This document shows, one piece after another, positions 36,732 to 49,193 of a stretch of 64,000 bases of DNA. Below the pieces are notes generated by a model. The model was given only the letters and a program-made list of their open reading frames with translations. It had not been told where the DNA came from and searched no databases. The translations under genes and the position numbers were made by a program. Where the stretch lies: NCBI GenBank assembly GCA_963556195.1, contig CAUVYP010000586.1:124001-188000 (forward strand), written 5' to 3'. This DNA comes from Sepiola atlantica. Its lineage: Eukaryota > Mollusca > Cephalopoda > Sepiida > Sepiolidae. Each line of letters begins with the position of its first letter. Within the stretch, counting starts at the first letter, position 1.

Positions 36732-38591
36732 TTTAGCGCGTTTTAAAGTTGATATCGCTTTTGTTTATAACTTCCACATTTATTCGAATTGTGCAACGAA
36801 ACTTTGCACAGATTAGCGGAGTCACATTTTCTACTGAAGTACCAAGTTTCAGAAGTGCAGCTCTTATACTGCCGGAGATATGTCGATACAAACTGAATAC
36901 GCAAAACATCAACAAAATTTAGCGCGTTTTAAAGTTGATATCGCTTTTGTGTATAACTTCCACATTTATTCGAATTGTGCAACGAAACTTTGCACAGATT
37001 AGCGGAGTCACATTTTCTACTGAAGTACCAAGTTTCAGAAGTGCAGCTCTTGTACTGCCGGAGATATGTCGATACAAACTGAATACGCAAACTATCAAAA
37101 AAATTTAGTGCGATTTAAAGTTGATATCGCTTTTGTTTATAACTTCACCATTCTTTTGAATTGTGCAACGAAACTTTGCAGAGATAAGCGGGGTCACATG
37201 CTCTACTGAAGTACCAAGTTTCAGAAGTGCAGCTCTTTTACTGCCGGAGATATGTCGATACAAACTGAATACGCAAAACATCAACAAAATTTAGCGCGTT
37301 TTAAAGTTGATATCGCTTTTGTTTATAACTTCCACATTTATTCGAATTGTGCAACGAAACTTTGCAGACAGTCGCGGATAGGCCTTTTCTACTGAAGTAC
37401 CAAGTTTCAGAAGTGCAGCTCTTGTACTGCCGGAGATATGTCGATACAAACTGAATACGCAAAACATCAACAAAATTTAGCGCGTTTTAAAGTTGATATC
37501 GCTTTTGTTTATAACTTCCACATTTATTCGAATTGTGCAACGAAACTTTGCACAGATTAGCGGAGTCACATTTTCTACTGAAGTACCAAGTTTCAGAAGT
37601 GCAGCTCTTGTACTGCCGGAGATATGTCGATACAAACTGAATACGCAAACTATCAACAAAATTTAGTGCGATTTAAAGTTGATATCGCTTTTGTTTATAA
37701 CTTCACCATTCTTTTGAATTGTGCAACGAAACTTTGCAGAGATAAGCGGAGTCACATGCTCTACTGAAGTACCAAGTTTCAGAAGTGCAGCTCTTGTACT
37801 GCCGGAGATATGTCGATACAAACTGAATACGCAAAACATCAACAAAATTTAGCGCGTTTTAAAGTGGATATCGCTTTTGTTTATAACTTCCACATTTATT
37901 CGAATTGTGCAACGAAACTTTGCAGACCGTCGCGGAGACACACGTTCTACTGAAGTACCAAGTTTCAGAAGTGCAGCTCTTGTAATGCCGGAGATATGTC
38001 GATACAAACTGAATACGCAAAACATCAACAAAATTTAGCGCGTTTTAAAGTTGATATCGCTTTTGTTTATAACTTCCACATTTATTCGAATTGTGCAACG
38101 AAACTTTGCAGACAGTCGCGGATAGGCCTTTTCTACTGAAGTACCAAGTTTCAGAAGTGCAGCTCTTGTACTGCCGGAGATATGTCGATACAAACTGAAT
38201 ACGCAAAACATCAACAAAATTTAGCGCGTTTTAAAGTTGATATCGCTTTTGTTTATAACTTCCACATTTATTCGAATTGTGCAACGAAACTTTGCACAGA
38301 TTAGCGGAGTCACATTTTCTACTGAAGTACCAAGTTTCAGAAGTGCAGCTCTTGTACTGCCGGAGATATGTCGATACAAACTGAATACGCAAAACATCAA
38401 CTAAATTTAGCGCGTTTTAAAGTTGATATCGCTTTTGTTTATAACTTCCACATTTATTCGAATTGTGCAACGAAACTTTGCACAGATTAGCGGAGTCACA
38501 TTTTCTACTGAAGTACCAAGTTTCAGAAGTGCAGCTCTTGTACTGCCGGAGATATGTCGATACAAACTGAATACGCAAAACATCAACAAAA
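36732..38591. repeat. Partial copy of the 20-monomer HOR
   Basis: Order is A-A*-D'-B-C-D''-E-B-A-A. Relative to the full unit the A between E and B is missing, and the AGATCT marker has the ordinary AGAAGT. A private CTTATACTG lies near 36,865. It continues into the 8-monomer repeats. Confidence 0.85.
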
Positions 38592-40079
38592 TTTAGCGCG
38601 TTTTAAAGTTGATATCGCTTTTGTTTATAACTTCCACATTTATTCGAATTGTGCAACGAAACTTTGCACAGATTAGCGGAGTCACATTTTCTACTGAAGT
38701 ACCAAGTTTCAGAAGTGCAGCTCTTGTACTGCCGGAGATATGTCGATACAAACTGAATACGCAAAACATCATCAAAATTTAGCGCGTTTTAAAGTTGATA
38801 TCGCTTTTGTTTATAACTTCCACATTTATTCGAATTGTGCAACGAAACTTTGCAGACAGTCGCGGATAGGCCTTTTCTACTGAAGTACCAAGTTTCAGAA
38901 GTGCAGCTCTTGTACTGCCGGAGATATGTCGATACAAACTGAATACGCAAAACATCAACAAAGTTTAGTGCGATTTAAAGTTGATATCGCTTTTGTTTAT
39001 AACTTCACCATTCTTTTGAATTGTGCAACGAAACTTTGCAGAGATAAGCGGAGTCACATGCTCTACTGAAGTACCAAGTTTCAGAAGTGCAGCTCTTTTA
39101 CTGCCGGAGATATGTCGATACAAACTGAATACGCAAAACATCAACAAAATTTAGCGCGTTTTAAAGTGGATATCGCTTTTGTTTATAACTTCCACATTTA
39201 TTCGAATTGTGCAACGAAACTTTGCAGACCGTCGCGGAGACACATTTTCTACTGAAGTACCAAGTTTCAGAAGTGCAGCTCTTGTAATGCCGGAGATATG
39301 TCGATACAAACTGAATACGCAAAACATCAACAAAATTTAGCGCGTTTTAAAGTTGATATCGCTTTTGTTTATAACTTCCACATTTATTCGAATTGTGCAA
39401 CGAAACTTTGCACAGATTAGCGGAGTCACATTTTCTACTGAAGTACCAAGTTTCAGAAGTGCAGCTCTTGTACTTCCGGAGATATGTCGATACAAACTGA
39501 ATACGCAAACTATCAACAAAATTTAGTGCGATTTAAAGTTAGTATCGCTTTTGTTTATAACTTCACCATTCTTTTGAATTGTGCAACGAAACTTTGCAGA
39601 GATAAGCGGAGTCACATGCTCTACTGAAGTACCAAGTTTCAGAAGTGCAGCTTTTTTACTGCCGGAGATATGTCGATACAAACTGAATACGCAAAACATC
39701 AACAAAATTTAGCGCGTTTTAAAGTGGATATCGCTTTTGTTTATAACTTCCACATTTATTCGAATTGTGCAACGAAACTTTGCAGACAGTCGCGGATAGG
39801 CCTTTTCTACTGAAGTACCAAGTTTCAGAAGTGCAGCTCTTGTACTGCCGGAGATATGTCGATACAAACTGAATACGCAAAACATCAACAAAAGTTTGCG
39901 CGTTTTAAAGTTGATATCGCTTTTGTTTATAACTTCCACATTTATTCGAATTGTGCAACGAAACTTTGCACAGATTAGCGGAGTCACATTTTCTACTGAA
40001 GTACCAAGTTTCAGAAGTGCAGCTCTTGTACTGCCGGAGATATGTCGATACAAACTGAATACGCAAAACATCAACAAAA
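38592..40079. repeat. 8-monomer unit, copy 1
   Basis: Order is A-B-D'-E-C-D-B-A. The first six monomers recur 1,488 bp later with shared rare changes: TACTTCCGG (near 39,474 and 40,962), GCAGCTTTTTTACTG, and an E with an A-like right cassette end. The B to A junction carries the length-neutral variant CAAAAGTTTGCG (near 39,890) in place of CAAAATTTAGCG. Confidence 0.88.
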
Positions 40080-41567
40080 TTTAGCGCGTTTTAAAGTTGA
40101 TATCGCTTTTGTTTATAACTTCCACATTTATTCGAATTGTGCAACGAAACTTTGCACAGATTAGCGGAGTCACATTTTCTACTGAAGTACCAAGTTTCAG
40201 AAGTGCAGCTCTTGTACTGCCGGAGATATGTCGATACAAACTGAATACGCAAAACATCATCAAAATTTAGCGCGTTTTAAAGTTGATATCGCTTTTGTTT
40301 ATAACTTCCACATTTATTCGAATTGTGCAACGAAACTTTGCAGACAGTCGCGGATAGGCCTTTTCTACTGAAGTACCAAGTTTCAGAAGTGCAGCTCTTG
40401 TACTGCCGGAGATATGTCGATACAAACTGAATACGCAAAACATCAACAAAGTTTAGTGCGATTTAAAGTTGATATCGCTTTTGTTTATAACTTCACCATT
40501 CTTTTGAATTGTGCAACGAAACTTTGCAGAGATAAGCGGAGTCACATGATCTACTGAAGTACCAAGTTTCAGAAGTGCAGCTCTTTTACTGCCGGAGATA
40601 TGTCGATACAAACTGAATACGCAAAACATCAACAAAATTTAGCGCGTTTTAAAGTGGATATCGCTTTTGTTTATAACTTCCACATTTATTCGAATTGTGC
40701 AACGAAACTTTGCAGACCGTCGCGGAGACACATTTTCTACTGAAGTACCAAGTTTCAGAAGTGCAGCTCTTGTAATGCCGGAGATATGTCGATACAAACT
40801 GAATACGCAAAACATCAACAAAATTTAGCGCGTTTTAAAGTTGATATCGCTTTTGTTTATAACTTCCACATTTATTCGAATTGTGCAACGAAACTTTGCA
40901 CAGATTAGCGGAGTCACATTTTCTACTGAAGTACCAAGTTTCAGAAGTGCAGCTCTTGTACTTCCGGAGATATGTCGATACAAACTGAATACGCAAACTA
41001 TCAACAAAATTTAGTGCGATTTAAAGTTAGTATCGCTTTTGTTTATAACTTCACCATTCTTTTGAATTGTGCAACGAAACTTTGCAGAGATAAGCGGAGT
41101 CACATGCTCTACTGAAGTACCAAGTTTCAGAAGTGCAGCTTTTTTACTGCCGGAGATATGTCGATACAAACTGAATACGCAAAACATCAACAAAATTTAG
41201 CGCGTTTTAAAGTTGATATCGCTTTTGTTTATAACTTCCAAATTTATTCGAATTGTGCAACGAAACTTTGCACAGATTAGCGGAGTCACATTTTCTACTG
41301 AAGTACCAAGTTTCAGAAGTGCAGCTCTTGTACTGCCGGAGATATGTCGATACAAACTGAATACGCAAAACAACAACAAAATTTAGCGCGTTTTAAAGTT
41401 GATATCGCTTTTGTTTATAACTTCCACATTTATTCGAATTGTGCAACGAAACTTTGCAGACAGTCGCGGATAGGCCTTTTCTACTGAAGTACCAAGTTTC
41501 AGAAGTGCAGCTCTTGTACTGCCGGAGATATGTCGATACAAACTGAATACGCAAAACATCAACAAAA
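40080..41567. repeat. 8-monomer unit, copy 2
   Basis: Order is A-B-D'-E-C-D-A-B. The first six match copy 1; the last two are in reverse class order. A private CATGATCTACTG occurs near 40,548. The final B again ends in CAAAAGTTTGCG. Confidence 0.87.
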
Positions 41568-42497
41568 GTTTGCGCGTTTTAAAGTTGATATCGCTTTTGT
41601 TTATAACTTCCACATTTATTCGAATTGTGCAACGAAACTTTGCACAGATTAGCGGAGTCACATTTTCTACTGAAGTACCAAGTTTTAGAAGTGCAGCTCT
41701 TGTACTGCCGGAGATATGTCGATACAAACTGAATACGCAAACTATCAACAAAATTTAGTGCGATTTAAAGTTAGTATCGCTTTTGTTTATAACTTCACCA
41801 TTCTTTAGAATTGTGCAACGAAACTTTGCAGAGATAAGCGGAGTCACATGCTCTACTGAAGTACCAAGTTTCAGAAGTGCAGCTCTTTTACTGCCGGAGA
41901 TATGTCGATACAAACTGAATACGCAAAACATCAACAAAATTTAGCGCGTTTTAAAGTGGATATCGCTTTTGTTTATAACTTCCACATTTATTCGAATTGT
42001 GCAACGAAACTTTGCAGACCGTCGCGGAGACACACGTTCTACTGAAGTACCAAGTTTCAGAAGTGCAGCTCTTGTACTGCCGGAGATATGTCGATACAAA
42101 CTGAATACGCAAAACATCAACTCAATTTAGCGCGTTTAAAAGTTGATATCGCTTTTGTTTATAACTTCCACATTTATTCGAATTGTGCAACGAAACTTTG
42201 CACAGATTAGCGGAGTCACATTTTCTACTGAAGTACCAAGTTTCAGAAGTGCAGCTCTTGTACTGCCGGAGATATGTCGATACAAACTGAATACGCAAAA
42301 CATCAACTAAATTTAGCGCGTTTTAAAGTTGATATCGCTTTTGTTTACAACTTCCACATTTATTCGAATTGTGCAACGAAACTTTGCACAGATTAGCGGA
42401 GTCACATTTTCTACTGAAGTACCAAGTTTCAGAAGTGCAGCTCTTGTACTGCCGGAGATATGTCGATACAAACTGAATACGCAAAACATCAACAAAA
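41568..42497. repeat. 5-monomer unit, copy 1 (930 bp)
   Basis: Order is C-D-E-A-A. Shared marks with the next copy are AGTTTTAGAAG in the C monomer (near 41,683 and 42,613), CAACTCAATTT at the end of E, and GCGTTTAAAAG at the start of the following A. Confidence 0.9.
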
Positions 42498-43427
42498 GTT
42501 TGCGCGTTTTAAAGTTGATATCGCTTTTGTTTATAACTTCCACATTTATTCGAATTGTGCAACGAAACTTTGCACAGATTAGCGGAGTCACATTTTCTAC
42601 TGAAGTACCAAGTTTTAGAAGTGCAGCTCTTGTACTGCCGGAGATATGTCGATACAAACTGAATACGCAAACTATCAACAAAATTTAGTGCGATTTAAAG
42701 TTAGTATCGCTTTTGTTTATAACTTCACCATTCTTTAGAATTGTGCAACGAAACTTTGCAGAGATAAGCGGAGTCACATGCTCTACTGAAGTACCAAGTT
42801 TCAGAAGTGCAGCTCTTTTACTGCCGGAGATATGTCGATACAAACTGAATACGCAAAACATCAACAAAATTTAGCGCGTTTTAAAGTGGATATCGCTTTT
42901 GTTTATAACTTCCACATTTATTCGAATTGTGCAACGAAACTTTGCAGACCGTCGCGGAGACACACGTTCTACTGAAGTACCAAGTTTCAGAAGTGCAGCT
43001 CTTGTACTGCCGGAGATATGTCGATACAAACTGAATACGCAAAACATCAACTCAATTTAGCGCGTTTAAAAGTTGATATCGCTTTTGTTTATAACTTCCA
43101 CATTTATTCGAATTGTGCAACGAAACTTTGCACAGATTAGCGGAGTCACATTTTCTACTGAAGTACCAAGTTTCAGAAGTGCAGCTCTTGTACTGCCGGA
43201 GATATGTCGATACAAACTGAATACGCAAAACATCAACTAAATTTAGCGCGTTTTAAAGTTGATATCGCTTTTGTTTATAACTTCCACATTTATTCGAATT
43301 GTGCAACGAAACTTTGCACAGATTAGCGGAGTCACATTTTCTACTGAAGTACCAAGTTTCAGAAGTGCAGCTCTTGTACTGCCGGAGATATGTCGATACA
43401 AACTGAATACGCAAAACATCAACAAAA
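42498..43427. repeat. 5-monomer unit, copy 2 (930 bp)
   Basis: Order is C-D-E-A-A, matching copy 1 at 930 bp. The last A of copy 1 has GTTTACAAC, which is ordinary GTTTATAAC here, and ends in CAAAAGTTTGCG, which is CAAAATTTAGCG here. Confidence 0.9.
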
Positions 43428-45659
43428 TTTAGCGCGTTTTAAAGTTGATATCGCTTTTGTTTATAACTTCCACATTTATTCGAATTGTGCAACGAAACTT
43501 TGCACAGATTAGCGGAGTCACATTTTCTACTGAAGTACCAAGTTTCAGAAGTGCAGCTCTTGTACTGCCGGAGATATGTCGATACAAACTGAATACGCAA
43601 AACATCAACAAAATTTAGCGCGTTTTAAAGTTGATATCGCTTTTGTTTATAACTTCCACATTTATTCGAATTGTGCAACGAAACTTTGCAGACAGTCGCG
43701 GATAGGCCTTTTCTACTGAAGTACCAAGTTTCAGAAGTGCAGCTCTTGTACTGCCGGAGATATGTCGATACAAACTGAATACGCAAAACATCAACAAAAT
43801 TTAGCGCGTTTTAAAGTTGATATCGCTTTTGTTTATAACTTCCACATTTATTCGAATTGTGCAACGAAACTTTGCACAGATTAGCGGAGTCACATTTTCT
43901 ACTGAAGTACCAAGTTTCAGAAGTGCAGCTCTTGTACTGCCGGAGATATGTCGATACAAACTGAATACGCAAACTATCAACAAAATTTAGTGCGATTTAA
44001 AGTTGATATCGCTTTTGTTTATAACTTCACCATTCTTTTGAATTGTGCAACGAAACTTTGCAGAGATAAGCGGAGTCACATGCTCTACTGAAGTACCAAG
44101 TTTTAGAAGTGCAGCTCTTTTACTGCCGGAGATATGTCGATACAAACTGAATACGCTAAACATCAACAAAATTTAGCGCGTTTTAAAGTGGATATCGCTT
44201 TTGTTTATAACTTCCACATTTATTCGAATTGTGCAACGAAACTTTGCACAGATAAGCGGAGTCACATTTTCTACTGAAGTACCAAGTTTCAGAAGTGCAG
44301 CTCTTGTACTGCCGGAGATATGTCGATACAAACTGAATACGCAAAACATCAACAAAATTTAGCGCGTTTTAAAGTTGATATCGCTTTTGTTTATAACTTC
44401 CACATTTATTCGAATTGTGCAACGAAACTTTGCAGACAGTCGCGGATTGGCCTTTTCTACTGAAGCACCAAGTTTCAGAAGTGCAGCTCTTGTACTGCCG
44501 GAGATATGTCGATACAAACTGAATACGAACAACATCAACAAAATTTAGCGCGTTTTAAAGTTGATATCGCTTTTGTTTATAACTTCCACATTTATTCGAA
44601 TTGTGCAACGAAACTTTGCACAGATTAGCGGAGTCACATTTTCTACTGAAGTACCAAGTTTCAGAAGTGCAGCTCTTGTACTGCCGGAGATATGTCGATA
44701 CAAACTGAATACGCAAACTATCAACAAAATTTAGTGCGATTTAAAGTTAGTATCGCTTTTGTTTATAACTTCACCATTCTTTAGAATTGTGCAACGAAAC
44801 TTTGCAGAGATAAGCGGAGTCACATGCTCTACTGAAGTACCAAGTTTCAGAAGTGCAGCTCTTTTACTGCCGGAGATATGTCGATACAAACTGAATACGC
44901 AAAACATCAACAAAATTTAGCGCGTTTTAAAGTGGATATCGCTTTTGTTTATAACTTCCACATTTATTCGAATTGTGCAACGAAACTTTGCAGACCGTCG
45001 CGGAGACACACGTTCTACTGAAGTACCAAGTTTCAGAAGTGCAGCTCTTGTACTGCCGGAGATATGTTGATACAAACTGAATACGCAAAACATCAACTAA
45101 ATTTAGCGCGTTTTAAAGTTGATATCGCTTTTGTTTATAACTTCCACATTTATTCGAATTGTGCAACGAAACTTTGCACAGATTAGCGGAGTCACATTTT
45201 CTACTGAAGTACCAAGTTTCAGAAGTGCAGCTCTTGTACTGCCGGAGATATGTCGATACAAACTGAATACGCAAAACATCAACACAATTTAGCGCGTTTT
45301 AAAGTTGATATCGCTTTTGTTTATAACTTCCACATTTATTCGAATTGTGCAACGAAACTTTGCACAGATTAGCGGAGTCACATTTTCTACTGAAGTGCCA
45401 AGTTTCAGAAGTGCAGCTCTTGTACTGCCGGAGATATGTCGATACAAACTGAATACGCAAAACATCAACAAAATTTAGCGCGTTTTAAAGTTGATATCGC
45501 TTTTGTTTATAACTTCCACATTTATTCGAATTGTGCAACGAAACTTTGCAGACAGTCGCGGATAGGCCTTTTCTACTGAAGTACCAAGTTTCAGAAGTGC
45601 AGCTCTTGTACTGCCGGAGATATGTCGATACAAACTGAATACGCAAAACATCAACAAAA
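43428..45659. repeat. 12-monomer mixed segment
   Basis: Order is A-B-C-D'-A-B-C-D-E-A-A-B. It includes the D'-A-B triple in which A begins AAAGTGGATATC and B has GAAGCACC (43,986-44,543). That triple recurs four more times right of 54.4 kb and once cut by the edge. TACGAACAACATC near 44,525 is a displaced-C variant shared only with 54,941. Confidence 0.87.
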
Positions 45660-46775
45660 TTTAGCGCGTTTTAAAGTTGATATCGCTTTTGTTTATAACT
45701 TCCACATTTATTCGAATTGTGCAACGAAACTTTGCACAGATTAGCGGAGTCACATTTTCTACTGAAGTACCAAGTTTCAGAAGTGCAGCTCTTGTACTGC
45801 CGGAGATATGTCGATACAAACTGAATACGCAAAACATCAACTAAATTTAGCGCGTTTTAAAGTTGATATCGCTTTTGTTTATAACTTCCACATTTATTCG
45901 AATTGTGCAACGAAACTTTGCACAGATTAGCGGAGTCACATTTTCTACTGAAGTACCAAGTTTCAGAAGTGCAGCTCTTGTACTGCCGGAGATATGTCGA
46001 TACAAACTGAATACGCAAAACATCAACAAAATTTAGCGCGTTTTAAAGTTGATATCGCTTTTGTTTATAACTTCCACATTTATTCGAATTGTGCAACGAA
46101 ACTTTGCACAGATTAGCGGAGTCACATTTTCTACTGAAGTACCAAGTTTCAGAAGTGCAGCTCTTGTACTGCCGGAGATATGTCGATACAAACTGAATAC
46201 GCAAAACATCAACAACATTTAGCGCGTTTTAAAGTTGATATCGCTTTTGTTTATAACTTCCACATTTATTCGAATTGTGCAACGAAACTTTGCAGACAGT
46301 CGCGGATAGGCCTTTTCTACTGAAGTACCAAGTTTCAGAAGTGCAGCTCTTGTACTGCCGGAGATATGTCGATACAAACTGAATACGCAAAACATCAACA
46401 AAATTTAGCGCGTTTTAAAGTTGATATCGCTTTTGTTTATAACTTCCACATTTATTCGAATTGTGCAACGAAACTTTGCACAGATTAGCGGAGTCACATT
46501 TTCTACTGAAGTACCAAGTTTCAGAAGTGCAGCTCTTGTACTGCCGGAGATATGTCGATACAAACTGAATACGCAAAACATCAACAAAATTTAGCGCGTT
46601 TTAAAGTTGATATCGCTTTTGTTTATAACTTCCACATTTATTCGAATTGTGCAACGAAACTTTGCAGACAGTCGCGGATAGGCCTTTTCTACTGAAGTAC
46701 CAAGTTTCAGAAGTGCAGCTCTTGTACTGCCGGAGATATGTCGATACAAACTGAATACGCAAAACATCAACAAAA
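45660..46775. repeat. 6-monomer A/B unit, copy 1
   Basis: Order is A-A-A-B-A-B. The unit is marked by CAACTAAATTT after its first A and CAACAACATTT after its third. It belongs to an A/B-only zone (45.1-49.9 kb). Confidence 0.88.
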
Positions 46776-48077
46776 TTTAGCGCGTTTTAAAGTTGATATC
46801 GCTTTTGTTTATAACTTCCACATTTATTCGAATTGTGCAACGAAACTTTGCACAGATTAGCGGAGTCACATTTTCTACTGAAGTACCAAGTTTCAGAAGT
46901 GCAGCTCTTGTACTGCCGGAGATATGTCGATACAAACTGAATACGCAAAACATCAACTAAATTTAGCGCGTTTTAAAGTTGATATCGCTTTTGTTTATAA
47001 CTTCCACATTTATTCGAATTGTGCAACGAAACTTTGCACAGATTAGCGGAGTCACATTTTCTACTGAAGTACCAAGTTTCAGAAGTGCAGCTCTTGTACT
47101 GCCGGAGATATGTCGATACAAACTGAATACGCAAAACATCAACAAAATTTAGCGCGTTTTAAAGTTGATATCGCTTTTGTTTATAACTTCCACATTTATT
47201 CGAATTGTGCAACGAAACTTTGCACAGATTAGCGGAGTCACATTTTCTACTGAAGTACCAAGTTTCAGAAGTGCAGCTCTTGTACTGCCGGAGATATGTC
47301 GATACAAACTGAATACGCAAAACATCAACAACATTTAGCGCGTTTTAAAGTTGATATCGCTTTTGTTTATAACTTCCACATTTATTCGAATTGTGCAACG
47401 AAACTTTGCAGACAGTCGCGGATAGGCCTTTTCTACTGAAGTACCAAGTTTCAGAAGTGCAGCTCTTGTACTGCCGGAGATATGTCGATACAAACTGAAT
47501 ACGCAAAACATCAACAAAATTTAGCGCGTTTTAAAGTTGATATCGCTTTTGTTTATAACTTCCACATTTATTCGAATTGTGCAACGAAACTTTGCACAGA
47601 TTAGCGGAGTCACATTTTCTACTGAAGTACCAAGTTTCAGAAGTGCAGCTCTTGTACTGCCGGAGATATGTCGATACAAACTGAATACGCAAAACATCAA
47701 CAAAATTTAGCGCGTTTTAAAGTTGATATCGCTTTTGTTTATAACTTCCACATTTATTCGAATTGTGCAACGAAACTTTGCACAGATTAGCGGAGTCACA
47801 TTTTCTACTGAAGTACCAAGTTTCAGAAGTGCAGCTCTTGTACTGCCGGAGATATGTCGATACAAACTGAATACGCAAAACATCAACAAAATTTAGCGCG
47901 TTTTAAAGTTGATATCGCTTTTGTTTATAACTTCCACATTTATTCGAATTGTGCAACGAAACTTTGCAGACAGTCGCGGATAGGCCTTTTCTACTGAAGT
48001 ACCAAGTTTCAGAAGTGCAGCTCTTGTACTGCCGGAGATATGTCGATACAAACTGAATACGCAAAACATCAACAAAA
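46776..48077. repeat. 7-monomer A/B unit
   Basis: Order is A-A-A-B-A-A-B, with the same two markers as the 6-monomer units beside it. It differs from them by one extra A before the last B, consistent with unequal exchange by one monomer. Confidence 0.88.
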
Positions 48078-49193
48078 TTTAGCGCGTTTTAAAGTTGATA
48101 TCGCTTTTGTTTATAACTTCCACATTTATTCGAATTGTGCAACGAAACTTTGCACAGATTAGCGGAGTCACATTTTCTACTGAAGTACCAAGTTTCAGAA
48201 GTGCAGCTCTTGTACTGCCGGAGATATGTCGATACAAACTGAATACGCAAAACATCAACTAAATTTAGCGCGTTTTAAAGTTGATATCGCTTTTGTTTAT
48301 AACTTCCACATTTATTCGAATTGTGCAACGAAACTTTGCACAGATTAGCGGAGTCACATTTTCTACTGAAGTACCAAGTTTCAGAAGTGCAGCTCTTGTA
48401 CTGCCGGAGATATGTCGATACAAACTGAATACGCAAAACATCAACAAAATTTAGCGCGTTTTAAAGTTGATATCGCTTTTGTTTATAACTTCCACATTTA
48501 TTCGAATTGTGCAACGAAACTTTGCACAGATTAGCGGAGTCACATTTTCTACTGAAGTACCAAGTTTCAGAAGTGCAGCTCTTGTACTGCCGGAGATATG
48601 TCGATACAAACTGAATACGCAAAACATCAACAACATTTAGCGCGTTTTAAAGTTGATATCGCTTTTGTTTATAACTTCCACATTTATTCGAATTGTGCAA
48701 CGAAACTTTGCAGACAGTCGCGGATAGGCCTTTTCTACTGAAGTACCAAGTTTCAGAAGTGCAGCTCTTGTACTGCCGGAGATATGTCGATACAAACTGA
48801 ATACGCAAAACATCAACAAAATTTAGCGCGTTTTAAAGTTGATATCGCTTTTGTTTATAACTTCCACATTTATTCGAATTGTGCAACGAAACTTTGCACA
48901 GATTAGCGGAGTCACATTTTCTACTGAAGTACCAAGTTTCAGAAGTGCAGCTCTTGTACTGCCGGAGATATGTCGATACAAACTGAATACGCAAAACATC
49001 AACAAAATTTAGCGCGTTTTAAAGTTGATATCGCTTTTGTTTATAACTTCCACATTTATTCGAATTGTGCAACGAAACTTTGCAGACAGTCGCGGATAGG
49101 CCTTTTCTACTGAAGTACCAAGTTTCAGAAGTGCAGCTCTTGTACTGCCGGAGATATGTCGATACAAACTGAATACGCAAAACATCAACAAAA
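48078..49193. repeat. 6-monomer A/B unit, copy 2
   Basis: Order is A-A-A-B-A-B, with markers at 2,418-bp offset (1,116 + 1,302) from the first unit. I see no difference from the first 6-monomer unit when reading line by line. Confidence 0.88.
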
